Shown here in pieces: positions 32,298-43,388 of a stretch of 64,000 nucleotides of DNA. Origin of the DNA: Cryptomeria japonica (lineage: Eukaryota; Streptophyta; Pinopsida; Cupressales; Cupressaceae); assembly GCF_030272615.1 (NCBI RefSeq), contig NC_081413.1, forward strand, positions 144,064,476 through 144,128,475, in the 5' to 3' direction. The position numbers were made by a program, and so were the translations under genes. Position 1 is the stretch's first letter; every line of letters begins with the position of its first letter. A model generated the notes under the pieces. That model ran no database searches. It was not told the DNA's origin and saw only the letters and a program-made list of their open reading frames with translations.

Positions 32298-35200
32298 TTA
32301 TGACAATAATGAATAATATTTGTCAAAAACCGCTTTGCAGTCCTTAAAAAATTGTTTCATGGAGAGAGACCAGGACTCAAGTAGGGAGGTCGCCACTTCC
32401 TTCTCTGTCTGCATTTGTGATACCTGTTCCTCCATGGCATCTGTTGTGCTCAGTTCTTGGATAGCTGTCAGTGCTTCTAGGTTCAGATAGCATTTCTGAA
32501 GAATTTGCAGTCGTGGAAGTAATACCAGTTGAAGTTCCTGCAAATCTCTAGATCTTGTGCTGATCTCTTGCTCTATCTTGGCTGACTGGATCTGGAACCG
32601 GTGAACGGTTTGCCCATATGCCGCAAAGGAGTCGCAAGGAGTCTTGAATGTGCTTAAGTAGGACTGTAAGTCTGTTTGAAGCTATTGCTTCTTAGCTAGC
32701 ACATCATCACAAAACAGGTGAGGTTGACAGATTTTGCTGAGTAGCAAGTTTCCCTCATCCAAAGCACTCCTTATGTCTTTTTGCTCCTTTGACAGTTCAG
32801 CCCTAAGCTCATTTAGTTTCTTCACCAGAGCAACATTAAGAGCCTTTTGGTGCTCTTTCTTTACATTGGCCTCAGCTGCTTCTTCTAGGCTCTGCACCTG
32901 ATCATCCACTACAGTACACAAAAGTTTGAGTTGTGCAAGTGATGAATCAGTGTCAGGAAGACTAGTATCGGGGATTAAACTGGTGAGTGTGTCTACAACT
33001 GCCTAAATGATGTCTTGTTCCTTTTTCCTGCGGATGATCTCAAGGCACTCTTGAGCAACCTTGATGCTCTGCATAAGTTCTGACTCGCTTGCAGATTGGA
33101 GGTCGATAGGACTAGAGAGATCAACCGGTGAGGGTTGACTTCCGGTTGCCTTCGGAGTCTCCACCTAAGAGCCTTTTGCCGCTTCATGCTCCTTGGCTTC
33201 TTCAACTTTCTTCTTTTCCACTTCTCTTCTCTTCTTTTCTTCCTTGTCTTCTTTTGCCTTTATCTTCTCCTCTTCTCTCCTCTTCTGCTCTTCCTTTTCT
33301 TCTTCTTCCCTCTTCTGCTTCTCTTCCTCTTCCTTTTTCTTCTTTTCTTCCTCTTCCTTCTTCTTTTCTTCCTCTTCCTTCTTCCTCTTCTCCTCTTCTT
33401 TCTTCTTGTTTTCTTCTTCTTCCTTCTTCCTCTTTTCTTCCTTGTCTTCTTCTTCTTTCTTTTTCCTTTCTTCTTGTTGCTTCTTTTTCTCTTCATCTTT
33501 CCTTTTCTCCTCTTCCTCTTTCTTTTTCTCTTCCTCCTTTCTTTGTTTCTCATCTTCATCCTTCTTCTTTTTCTCTTCTTCTTTATCTTTTGCCACTTGC
33601 TGTGTGTCCACAGCTTGTTCACCACCCTGATCGGCCTGTTGCCCCTGTTCAGTTCCCTCAAATGGTATATCCTGAGTGATATCTTATGTATCCAGGGCAT
33701 TAACATCTATGGTGTCGATTGGTTCCTCCACCATGTTTCCTTCTTCATCAAAAACTTCATCTGGTTTGGAAATAACTGGTTCCTTTTCCGCTTGGAGGTT
33801 GGCCATTCTAGCTTTGTGTGAACTGATAGCATGGGCCATGTGTTGATGTGTATCATTTTCTACATCATCAACTCTCCCTTCCAACAACCAAAGTCTTCTT
33901 CTCCTTGTGAAGAAGAGACCTTTATTTTGATCTAATATATCAAATAATTCTGAATTTGAGAGTTTGGGGAGGTAATGTGCAAACACTTTCTCCCTAATCT
34001 CTTGTTCCTTTTCAATGGCAATGCACCATTTGTTATCCAATGCTTTATATGATGAATCCGGTGTCTTAGATTTAATCTCTGATGGTGACCGGTCATTTCT
34101 ACATAAGTAAAGAATAATCTCCTGTAGTACTTCATCTTTTTCCTCACTATTGAAATCATCATAATAATCAATTAAATCATGAAGTAACTTTCTACTAATA
34201 TTCTTTACTATTCTTTGACAATGTGTCAAAGGTTTGTAAGAAGAGATATCTATATTTACCGGTGCGGATGTTGCTAGTTCATTCTTCTTCACCTTCTTGG
34301 TTTGTCTAGCCTTCTTTGGCTGTTCATCAGACTTAGTTTCTTCAGAGTCCGGTTCATTTGCCTTAGTCTTCCTCTTTCTTTCAAAGACTTTTGCCGGTGT
34401 TACCTCCGGTTTCTTCTTTGCCGGTGACCACTTGGTCACTCTTGGAGTCTCTGTGGTAGCTGGTGCTGATGCCGCAGGCACTGCCTTAGCTTTCTTGGCC
34501 ATCGGTTCTTTTCCCTTCTTCACTGATGGTTCTTCAACCGATGCTATCCTCTCCAGATAGGTTCCAGTTTGCTTCGCCTTTGGATCAAGAGGCGAGGCAA
34601 TAAGGGTTGAAGCATACCCTTCTAGCATGCCATACATGAATTCATAGCAAATAGGCTCCACTTCCTCCATTCTAGGCTCAACAACCTCCATTAGACATTT
34701 GTCCACCTGAATAGTGAAACAAATGTCGTCTTCATACTTCTTCACTATGTCACCTGAGATTCACATCCTCTGACTCATTTTTCTTCTAAACTCATCAAAG
34801 TATTTGTTCAGGATCTCAGGGTAGCCGGTTCCAATGGCTTGCACACTTTCCTTTATCTACTTGGTTACCGGTTGGTCAGGGGACCACTGGACATCTCCTA
34901 CACCTGAAAAGTAGCCTTGGAAATAGAAAAACAATCCTACCAGTAGTTGTCCAAATTTAAATCTCACTGAATTGTCCTCTTTGATTGCCTTGAGATTTGA
35001 CAGGAGTTGCCTTTGCATACCAGTGCATAAGTCAAATGATTTATCCTCTATAATCATCTGGTAAGCGACATTTACCGCTGCAGCAAATACAAAATTAATC
35101 CTGCTGGCTAAGAATGTCCTGTAACCTACCACCATGCAGGGGCATTTTACCAATTCATCCTTGATAGAATTAACTATCATACCTTGTGAATCACTTGTCG

Positions 35201-35653
35201 AACCGGTGAGCTTGGTCATTTTCGTTTTGCTTACCGTTCTTAGGGCTGGTACTTCCCTTGTGTTGCAGAAACTGGTGACTGCATGAATTGCCTCAGGCAT
35301 GATATCATGCTTTCTTTCCAGGTACATCTTGTCACCATGGACTCTGCTCAGGATGATTCTGATGTGATCTTCTATGAAGTCTTCCAGAAAGTACACCACA
35401 TTATGGAGTTTCTTCTTCTCTAAGATATGAATTCTGGTTTGATCGTTTTATCCTTACCACAAAATAGACCTAATTGAGTATGAATGGCTAAGGACCCTAG
35501 GTCTTCTATCTTGCAATCAATATAGTCTGAAATTCCTTCTTCGACTATGACTCCAACTAGGACTTGTGACAAAGCATTATACTTGGACTTCCTCTGAATG
35601 AAATTTTCTGACTCACTGGATGTGTTTGAACTGGTATGAGATGCGGAAGCCAT
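32298..35653 (-). pseudogene. N1 ORF2: about 1,100-codon protein of unknown function
   Basis: One ancestral frame runs from the ATG at 35653 (MASASHTSS) to the stop at 32298, broken by one frameshift near 35430 and stops at about 34857, 34765, 33684, 33165, 33000 and 32682. Residues 1-330 form a globular domain homologous to N2 ORF2: IRIILSRVHG, KLTGSTSD, ASRINFVFAAAVNVAYQMII, KFGQLLVGLFFYF and KKYEDDICF. Then come Pro/Lys-rich and acidic regions, a 140-residue Glu/Lys helix tract (33600-33190) and C-terminal coiled coil. I know no function. The domain weakly recalls putative plant transposon proteins. Captured host gene or novel structural protein are alternatives. Confidence 0.75.
33190..33600 (-). 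repeat. Glu/Lys-rich low-complexity coding tract
   Basis: About 137 residues almost wholly E, K, R and D (for example KKKEEEEKRKDEEKKK), in frame with N1 ORF2. The plus strand is an impure TTC/CTT repeat that opens long but meaningless Ser/Leu/Phe frames. It probably forms a long single alpha helix. N2 has no equally pure tract at the same place, so it likely expanded by slippage. Confidence 0.85.
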
Positions 35654-35869
35654 TGAAGAATATTTCAAGAATACGAAAAATACCTTTCAAATGCGAATTT
35701 AGGGCTTCCTAATTCTATTTTGCTATGCTCTCCGTCGGATGCCAAATCACCACTTTGAGTTCTCCACTGCCGATTGCAAACTATATTTGAATCTCCTTCA
35801 AATCTCTCCAATTCCTTGAAATCTAAGCTCAAATCACCTTTTCTTCACTCTGCACTTGAAAACTTTTCT

Positions 35870-35918
35870 TCGCTCGAAAAACAGATAGTGAGAAATGATT
35901 TGAAAATTGCATTTATAC
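35870..35918 (-). promoter_or_regulatory. Candidate internal promoter for N1 ORF2
   Basis: On the minus strand TGTATAAATGCA (TATA-like, 35911-35918) lies about 260 bases before the ORF2 ATG, followed by TTTCGAGCGAAGA. N2 has TATAAAT and TTTCGAGCAAAGA in the matching gag-ORF2 gap, and both have AAGGTATTT just before the ATG. Conservation of a non-coding stretch between diverged elements suggests a promoter and 5' leader. Confidence 0.5.
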
Positions 35919-36097
35919 ATGTCTCTCACCTACCATCATTAATGCTCCTATATTAGGGCGTAAACCCTAATTTGCCTCTTTACCATTTCTGGTCTTCTGC
36001 CAAGCAACAGGTGTAGCATACCGGTTAAGGTCTTTTACCGTTGTTAACCAGGGGTTCAAAAGCATTTTGCAATTTGCTCCCCCTAAGCCTTTGAGGC

Positions 36098-37387
36098 TTA
36101 GTTTGCTGGTTCAGTCATTTCCACACTGGGTGCAGAAACCGGTTCCTCCTCCAATAATACTGGTTTCTCCCTCCATACTTTCTTCATCTCTTTTTGAACT
36201 TTTTCAACATCTATTTCTCCTTCCCGAGTGATCGGTATATCATCAGATATACTTTTTCTTCTTCTGCAGAATCTTGCAATGTGACCCGGTTTGTTGCAGT
36301 GATAGCAAACAAGTCCAGGTGCTCTCCAAGGTCCATTGTACATGTTTCCATTCTTCCTTCTGCATGTTGCAATAGTGTGACCATGACCATGATAGATCAT
36401 ACAACTTTCTCTCCATCCAGTTGCCGCTTGATGACCACCGCTTCTTGACTGATGATTGAAGACATTAAATCGGTTGTGGTTCCGGTTCATAAAAGATTCA
36501 GGACCAGTTCCTTTGGTCCTCTGAGGATATCTTCCAGTGTTATCCATTATAGACCTGTATTCAAATGCTCTATGCCCAAACTTGTTGCATGCATAACAAT
36601 GACCATTGAGCTTATTGGATCTAGGTATTTTGTTGATAAAATAAGGAAAATTATTGTAGGCTTTGCTCCTACACATGTTGGCAATGTGTCCTTCTTTAAG
36701 ACAGTTAAAGCAAACAGGTTTGAATTTTTGCTTACCTTTTCCTTTGAGTGTCAGTTGCTTCTTTGATGCTTCAGCATTTGTCCATGAGGATTCTCCTTCC
36801 TCATGTCTAGAAAAACCAAGACCATTGGTATTCTTTGCCGGTCTAGATGACTCAAGCTTTTGCTCTAGCCTGATTGTACTTTTGCCAAACTTAGCTAGTA
36901 TTTCCTTTGATTCAAAGAGTTCTTTGGAAATAGCAGTGTTTGTCTCCATAATACTTGCATTTTCTGAGATGGCAATGTTCAGTTCTCCTTGCATGTCTTC
37001 TTTCTCCAGTCTGCTCTCATGAAGGTGAGCAGTTAGTGCACTAATCTCTTGTTTCAACTTGGAGATCTCATGATCTCTATTTTTTACCAGATCTTCAGCC
37101 TTTCTCCAGTTCTCAAGCTCTTGGGTAAACCAAATAGTCAGTCCTTCCAACTCCTTTCTCAGATTGGAGTTTGAATCATTTAGATTATTCACTTTAGCAA
37201 TCATAGCTTCCATGTTAGCTTCATCTTCAGAACTACTTTTAGATAGTTCCATCAGCCTCTCTGCATGTTCTCTTCTTTTTGCTTGAGATGCCTTGTATTT
37301 GACCATAAGATCCTCATAGGCTTGCTCAGACTTAGTGAGCTGTTGAGTAAGTTCCCTCAATGTGTATTCTCCCATATCTCTTTCCAA
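36098..37387 (-). CDS. N1 gag-like coiled-coil protein with four zinc knuckles
   Basis: Intact 429-codon frame starting 24 bases after the primer site. Residues 1-190 are coiled coil (heptads such as RDHEISKLKQEISAL). Four CCHC-type knuckles follow: CFNCLKEGHIANMC (canonical), CYACNKFGHRAFEY (last Cys lost), CMIYHGHGHTIATC (second Cys lost) and CYHCNKPGHIARFC (canonical). A charged tail includes DVEKVQKEMKKVWREKP, matched by N2 KVEKVKQEFSKQWIRKS. There is no recognisable capsid domain, so it resembles only the C-terminal half of a Sirevirus gag. It likely binds element RNA. ORF2 follows 445 bases downstream. Confidence 0.85.
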   Translation of the reverse strand: MERDMGEYTLRELTQQLTKSEQAYEDLMVKYKASQAKRREHAERLMELSKSSSEDEANMEAMIAKVNNLNDSNSNLRKELEGLTIWFTQELENWRKAEDLVKNRDHEISKLKQEISALTAHLHESRLEKEDMQGELNIAISENASIMETNTAISKELFESKEILAKFGKSTIRLEQKLESSRPAKNTNGLGFSRHEEGESSWTNAEASKKQLTLKGKGKQKFKPVCFNCLKEGHIANMCRSKAYNNFPYFINKIPRSNKLNGHCYACNKFGHRAFEYRSIMDNTGRYPQRTKGTGPESFMNRNHNRFNVFNHQSRSGGHQAATGWRESCMIYHGHGHTIATCRRKNGNMYNGPWRAPGLVCYHCNKPGHIARFCRRRKSISDDIPITREGEIDVEKVQKEMKKVWREKPVLLEEEPVSAPSVEMTEPAN

Positions 37388-37410
37388 GTGGTTAAACTTA
37401 TAGAAAGGTT

Positions 37411-37423
37411 GGCTCTGATACCA
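37411..37423 (-). promoter_or_regulatory. N1 primer binding site
   Basis: Minus strand TGGTATCAGAGCC, the tRNA-Met primer site of copia elements, two bases from the LTR end. Confidence 0.9.
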
Positions 37424-37425
37424 AT

Positions 37426-38603
37426 TGATGAGTACTAAGAGGGGGGGGGGTGAATTAGTATGCCAAAAATCTTTGCACTAAAACACTTACACAGTCTAGA
37501 GATAAACCGGTAAAGCAGTCTAACAAACAAACTGGTTATCACACATACAAACCAAAATGCGAATAAACCATTCACCCACAAAAGCAATGCAACCATAAAA
37601 TAAGATATTTGACCTGGAAACCCAATTGGGAAAAACCACGGTGAGATGGAACTCACAAGTCACTATCTGCAGAATAGAAACCAGACCGATTAAGGTCAGA
37701 CTGGTTAAGGTCTTACAATGTTCTTCACCAGAACAGATCCTGTTAGGAATCTCAATCTCTGTTAGGAGATAAGTCTGATTAAAGACTACCTTGTTAGAGG
37801 ATTTTAGATTCACATGTGTGAACCACCTTGTTAGAGGATTTTACAAAGGCTTTGAGGCCTACTCGGTTAAGGGCTACAAACTTGTCAAAGAGGTGAGTAA
37901 TCAACAAGTGTTTGATCTATCTACTAGCACAAATTGCTTGGTTAGATCTAGTATTGCTCATAGCTAATGCATTCTAGCATTACTTCAGTCTCCTCTATCT
38001 TTCTCTCAGTTACAATTCGATCTTCTCTGATAAGATTGCTCTCTACTTCTACCTTAAACCCTAGCTCAACATAAACCCTATTCGAAACTTCTTCAACAAC
38101 ACAAAAACCCTAGACATGATGTCCTTTTAAAGGAATCTGATTTCATGTAGGTCCAATAGGATTACATTACATTTTTCTAGGTTCAGTGAATCTAGACATA
38201 CTCAGTAACACGACACAAGAATCACCGTCAATGTGTCGGCACTGTCAAACAATCGGTGGATTGGTAACTCATCACAAAATGCCGGTTGGTAACTCATCAC
38301 AGAGTGTTACCGGTTCATACAAAATGCCAGTTGCCGGTTTGACAAAAATGAAGACTGGTAAGAATGTGTTGTGCTGCTTTGCTTCCTCGTACCGCTTGTG
38401 ATCTACGAACCGCTTGGGGTCAACATGCCGCTTTAGACTGGGAAACACATTCTGCAAAATCACCACTAGTCAAAAGACTAGAGTACAACATATCGGTTGG
38501 AACAAATACCGGTTGAGCATGAGCTCATACATATAAAGGGGATCTCAATACAAGTGTGTGTCCATCAATGACAATCACAACATAAACATAAAAAATGCCA
38601 ACA
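37426..38603 (-). repeat. N1 5' LTR (right copy)
   Basis: Matches 30818-31978 over its length with scattered substitutions and an extra 16-base stretch near 37690 (AGACTGGTTAAGG is a partial duplication of the preceding word). Ends ATGCCAACA next to the right CTAAG duplication. Confidence 0.92.
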
Positions 38604-38608
38604 CTAAG

Positions 38609-38863
38609 AACCCAACATTTCATGCTTGGACCAAACACATTGATGTTCAATATCATTTTGTTAGAGATATGGTCGATGATGGTAAGGTGAAGCTGGTTAA
38701 GGTAGAGACATTGATGAATGTTGCAAATTATTTAACTAAGGTTGTGAGCACAAAGAAGTTCATATGGTGTTTGGAGTCTATGGGCCTCATGGCTCCTAAT
38801 AATTAAATTATTGTCTTGATACTCCCTTTTCTCTTGCAAGGTGTTCAACGAGTGGGAGAATAT
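38609..38863 (+). pseudogene. Element C RNase H, end, and polypurine tract
   Basis: The RNase H frame resumes as NPTFHAWTKHIDVQYHFVRD, then NVANYLTKVVSTKKFIW and a stop at 38804. This is the conserved end of copia pol. A purine-rich GAGTGGGAGAA at 38850-38860 lies just before the 3' LTR. Confidence 0.9.
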
Positions 38864-39775
38864 TGGGAAAATGGTGTCTGAACCTTGTATTTACATGAGG
38901 TTACTATTTATAGTAAGTTTTCATTTGAGCATAAAATGGTGTGAAATTCTCCCTGAAGCTTTTGGTTGCCTAGATAAGGATGTCGGTAAATTTTCCTCTG
39001 AAGATCATAGCTAGTTTTTTAAAGATATTAAAGTTTCAATTTTTGGAGGGTGTGATGAAAGATTTAAAATTAATTTTGAGGACTTTAGAGGCTCCAAAAC
39101 AACCTGAAAATTAGTTGTAAACAACATAGGCATTTATGAGGCAATAGAGAAATTTGCAAGCTTTCTGGCGCTTCAAACGATTCATCATTCGGACACACGG
39201 TTCACAAGTTATGGCCTCCAGAAGTTTGGAATCCTGAAATAGGAAAAGTAAATTACATCAGACATATATATGAGATGTAAAATGGAGGAACACATGTTGA
39301 TGTGTCTTTTGACATGCCACAGGTCATCTATAATGGAGATAAGGTCGACTCTACTTTATTGGGTGGTTTTAGCCCATGGTTTTGTAGTACCGTTTGACGA
39401 TTTCTTATATTATATCTCCTATATATGAGGTGTGTGAGATAGAGGTTGTGTGTAAGAGTCTTATGGATATTGAGTTACCTTCGAGTCTCTGATTAGTGGT
39501 ACTCCTGTGAAGAACTTGCTCTACAAGTATATTGTAATTTATTATTGATTATTGAATAATATATTGAGCTTCTTTTGGAGTGTGGGTTTTTTTTCTCGAA
39601 AGGGTTTTCCCCATGTAAATCATTGTGTTTCTATGTTGCTTTGTTGTGGTATGCATGATATTTTGTTTATTTCTATTCAGTTTCTGTAACTGCTGCAATG
39701 ATTTACAATTTTTTTTGCATTACCCTCCTCTCAAGGTTAGTGTAGGAAGTTGTTCCGCTACTTAACTTCCTTACA
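38864..39775 (+). repeat. Element C 3' LTR
   Basis: Begins about TGGGAAAATGG after the polypurine tract and ends CTTCCTTACA, the same end as the 5' LTR at 26872. About 912 bases. Start inferred from the TG next to the tract. Followed by AAAGG, which also occurs at 6832. Confidence 0.85.
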
Positions 39776-40708
39776 AAAGGATTAAGATCTTAGTCAAACT
39801 CTAGTGCTTCCTGAAACCTTAGGGAAGCTTGGCATGAACCTTGTGAGGAGGAAAGTAACAAAGAGGATGAACTTATGAATATATCATAAAAGTATAGACC
39901 TGTAGAATATCATGTATGATGTTTGGCAAGATATATAAATAACTCTTCAAGCATGACATGTTTAAGAAAAGCAATTATTAGTGAATAGGTATGTATTATC
40001 ATGAGAGGATTCTAAATGGTATCAAATATTTTCATAAAGGATAAATAGGTAGATTGATTCATCCCATTGTTGACAAAAGAAACACACCAACCTACAGGAG
40101 ACACCAATCCCCACCACTAAGCACCAACTTAGTAAGAGAAACCAATCTCTTATATTAAAAGACACCAACCTCCAAAACTTTGGCTTCTAGATTATAGCTT
40201 CTTTAATGAGTGATGTTTATGAAATCTACTTCAAATATTCTCTATAAATATGATTATAAGTTCTTCAAATCTTCTCTAGAAATGTGATTACAGTCTTCTT
40301 CAAATCTACTCCATAAATCTGATTGCAATATTCTTCAAATCAACTCCATAAATCTAATTAGGATCTTCTTCAAATCTTCTCCATAAATATTTTGTTAAAA
40401 TATTTTTTCTACTCTAAAGATATGATAGTATATGGAAGGATATTTCATTTCACAACTCCCTCTCATTTTGTTTTATGTCTCACAAATATACACCCTCACC
40501 TAAAAGGGGTGACTCCTCCAAAGTGAGAGATCCCTCCAAGAGGAGTTGGTCTAATCAAAAGAAATAAATTTCATTTTATTTCCACCAAGAGGTGAGATTA
40601 CACAAGCATGATTGACGAACTTAAAAAGCCCTCAAAAACAATAATTTTCTTTCTAACTTTCCTAGGATGTGAGTACCCAAATCCATGAGGAGTGATTAGC
40701 AATATGGG
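39776..40708. other. Spacer without recognised genes
   Basis: No coding signature. Contains imperfect repeats of ACACCAACCT around 40085-40175 and the minisatellite at 40229-40400. It separates element C from the old Sirevirus-like LTR. Confidence 0.6.
40229..40400. repeat. Minisatellite, 34-35 bp unit, five copies
   Basis: CTTCAAAT starts at 40229, 40263, 40298, 40333 and 40368, each followed by a variant of CTCCATAAATCTGATT. Divergence between units is moderate. Confidence 0.88.
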
Positions 40709-41193
40709 TGTTGAACACCTGACAAGATTGAGAGGGGGGTTGAATTAGTTCTAAAATTCAAAATACATTATTAATAAACAACATTAACTTACTTAGCCAT
40801 AACACATTAATCACCAACACTTACGCATCAACCATTAACACATAAACACTAGATTTACATAGAAAACCCAAACATGGAAAAACCATGTTGAGAATATAAC
40901 TCATAATATGACTAACAATGCTTACAATTTTTTAAGATTACTACCAAGGAGCACCAAAACTTGAAGGACTTGAAAAGCTAAGGCACAAAACCTTAGGCAA
41001 GATACAAAAAGGACTTGCTCAATTGAAGATCACTTCTTCAGGATAAGATGTAGATTGTTGTCAAAGGACTCACTGTCAGTCAATAATGAATAAAATAATT
41101 GAATTGAAATTGAGAAGGACTATCCTAAACATGAAATTGTCCTTAACAATTGGATCAAGCGACAAAAATCATGACAAACATCTATGATAAAAT
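40709..41193 (-). repeat. Older Sirevirus-like LTR, left fragment
   Basis: Begins TGTTGAACACCTGACAAG and aligns with the first 480 bases of the S LTR (41194 on), sharing GAGAGGGGGG, AAAACCCAAA, AAAACCATGTTGAGAATATA and ACCTTAGGCAAGATAC. The element S begins where it stops. The remainder is at 54839-55225. Confidence 0.75.
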
Positions 41194-42374
41194 TGTTGAA
41201 CACCCAACAAGACTGAGAGGGGGGAGTGAATCAATCCAAAACTTCAACAATAGTTATTAATAAACTTATTCAATATAATCACTTTAACCATCAACACATC
41301 AAATATAAACACATGAACACACAAACACCTGATATACATGGAAAACCCAAATAGGAAAAAAACATGTTGAGAATATAACTCACAATATGAATAACAATGT
41401 CTACAATATTTTAGGCTTGTATACAAGGAGCACCAACACTTGAAGGACTTGTAGAACTAAGGTGCACTACCTTAGGCAAGATACCAAGGACTTGTGTAGC
41501 TCAAGAACACTTCTTTAGGACCAGATACAAACTGTTGCTGAAGGACTCATTGTCAATCAACAACGAATGAAATAGTTGATATGAAATTAAGAAGAATTAT
41601 CTTAATCATGAAATTATCCTTGAATAGTAATCAAACAGCCAATAACATGGCAAATATCTATGACAATCTCCACTATCAAAATATATTAGCTTCAAATTTA
41701 TTCCCAAACTAACATTGGCATCACCACAAACTCAAATCTTCTTGAAAACAATTCACATACACTTGCCACATAATTAAATTCTCATCCATACTCAATTAAT
41801 CCTTCCACAAGTCTTATATATGAGATACAAAATTGAAATCCTAAACAAGGGTCGACGAAGGCAATATTACATAAAATAAGCCATCTGGACCAAAAATAAT
41901 TAGATTGGTCCACTCTATGAGAAAGAGAGAACCAAAACATATCATAATGCATCACCCCATGAATGATTAAGTAATCCACACATGCTAGCACATATTCCAA
42001 AGGATGTTACAAAACATAATGTGTAGATATAATCAGTCAATCGACCATATAATCACTTTTGATGCAAAATACTCCTTTTGGATCTCCACAAACCAAATTG
42101 AGACCCAAATGATCACCTCAACACATCTTCTAGCACATGTCCATAACAAAAGAACTTGATCCACTAAACCATGATGCAATTAACATCATATCCAAAGGGC
42201 ACCAAAATCTTTTTGGACTACCCTGTATATAAGATTACACAACCAACAACAAAAGAGTATCCAAACCAAAATCTATCTAAACAACCAAGTTCTAACAAAG
42301 CATATCTAGATCAATATAACCCAGATAAATAGGTTTGACATCAATGACAACCATACAATCTCATGCTTCTAACA
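41194..42374 (-). repeat. Element S 3' LTR
   Basis: Plus-strand start TGTTGAACACCC and end CTTCTAACA. It carries the GACTGA, G-run, TCAATC arrangement at 41212-41235. 1181 bases, matched by the split right copy. Confidence 0.88.
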
Positions 42375-42620
42375 ATCTCCCCCTTTCTCGTTGATGGAAA
42401 CACCAATATACTAGCAGTCATCAATACCAATAAAAAATTGATACTCACAAAAACTCTCTCCCATAATCTCACAACAACTCTCTCCCCCTTTAAAAAAAAT
42501 GAAAAAGGGCACATAAAAAGAAAACATACTGACCACTCACACCACTTCTCCCCCTGAGAGCAGCAACAACATCACTCCAGGAACAAAGATAAGCACTAAG
42601 CCTTCCCCCGAAAAGATGCA
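42375..42620 (-). promoter_or_regulatory. Element S multiple polypurine tract zone
   Basis: Minus strand AGAAAGGGGGAGAT at the LTR edge, with further AAAGGGGGAGAG and AGGGGGAGAAG tracts near 42483 and 42548. This matches the arrangement in N1 and N2. Confidence 0.72.
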
Positions 42621-42668
42621 TCACCAAAACTGCATCTAGTTGGAAGGAGGGGCAATAACCTCTAACTT

Positions 42669-43300
42669 CTATATGAGATACTCAAAATTATCCTTCACCA
42701 AAGCCTTTGTAAAAATATCTGATATCTGCTCTAATATAAAAATGTATTCTACTCTAACTTCTTTTTCAACAACATTATCTCTCAAGAAATGATAACGGAT
42801 TGAAATGTGTTTAGTCCTTGAATGCATTACTGGATTCTTTGAAATATTTATAACATTGGTATTATCACACATAATAGGAATAGATTCATCATGTATGACT
42901 CTAATACCCTTGAGAGTCTACTTCATCCATTAAACTTGAGTAAGACAAGATACTGCAACAATATTTCAACTTCAACAGTAGATAATGATATAGATTTTTG
43001 TTTCTTACTCATCTATGAAATTGATCTGTCCCTCAAAAAGAATTATTAACCACTTGTACTCTTCATGTCATCAATACTTTCTCCCCAATTAGTATCAGTA
43101 TATGCCTTCAACATGAAATATCTATCTCTTTTGTACCATAGGCCACGATCTCGAGTTCCTTTCAAATACCTGAAGATCCTCTTCATTGCTTGATCATGAG
43201 TCTATTTTGGATTAGCTTGAAATCTTGCAACCAAACATACAACTTGCATAATATCTGTTCTAGAAGCAGTAAGATACAATAGTCCTCCAATCATAGATAA
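42669..43300 (-). pseudogene. Element S RNase H
   Basis: Conserved copia RNase H words are present across frames: QVVCLVARFQANPK, RIFRYLKGTRDRGLWY, AYTDTNWGESIDD and, at the end, KNPVMHSRTKHISIRYHFLR and ISDIFTKALV. The order is correct on the minus strand, and several stops intervene. Confidence 0.82.
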
Positions 43301-43388
43301 TTTATGAAAAAGTATAATAAAATATTAAATCATACACAATTATGCAATATAATTGATTCTATCAGTCACTAAATTGATGAGTGTGCAT

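Larger units (their letters stand above)
30818..38603 (-). mobile_element. N1: non-autonomous LTR retrotransposon with gag-like protein and giant unknown ORF2
   Basis: 7.8 kb bounded by 1161- and 1178-bp LTRs and an exact 5-bp duplication in element C. On the minus strand: LTR, primer site, a zinc-knuckle protein (37387-36098), ORF2 (35653-32298), a zone of several polypurine tracts, LTR. No protease, integrase, reverse transcriptase or RNase H motif appears in any frame. N2 at 48099 has the same plan and homologous proteins. The polypurine zone and LTR ends resemble Sireviruses (Ty1/copia). Insertion into C dates it after C. Confidence 0.9.
6863..39775 (+). mobile_element. Element C: Ty1/copia retrotransposon, split by three nested insertions
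   Basis: The 5' LTR is at 6863-7428 plus 26718-26872, the primer site is TGGTATCAAAGCC at 26875, gag-pol runs from 26997 to 30817 and resumes at 38609-38806, and the 3' LTR is about 38864-39775. Domain order gag, protease, integrase, reverse transcriptase, RNase H is that of Ty1/copia. It is interrupted by LINE B (carrying gypsy A) inside the 5' LTR and by N1 inside RNase H. Stops and frameshifts in every domain make it inactive. The first 200 or so bases of the 5' LTR are missing. Confidence 0.9.

Noticed and set aside
33128-33821. Several overlapping long plus-strand frames rich in Ser, Leu and Phe
   Set aside because: All are complements of the Glu/Lys repeat tract of N1 ORF2 on the minus strand, open only because the TTC-type repeat lacks stops.
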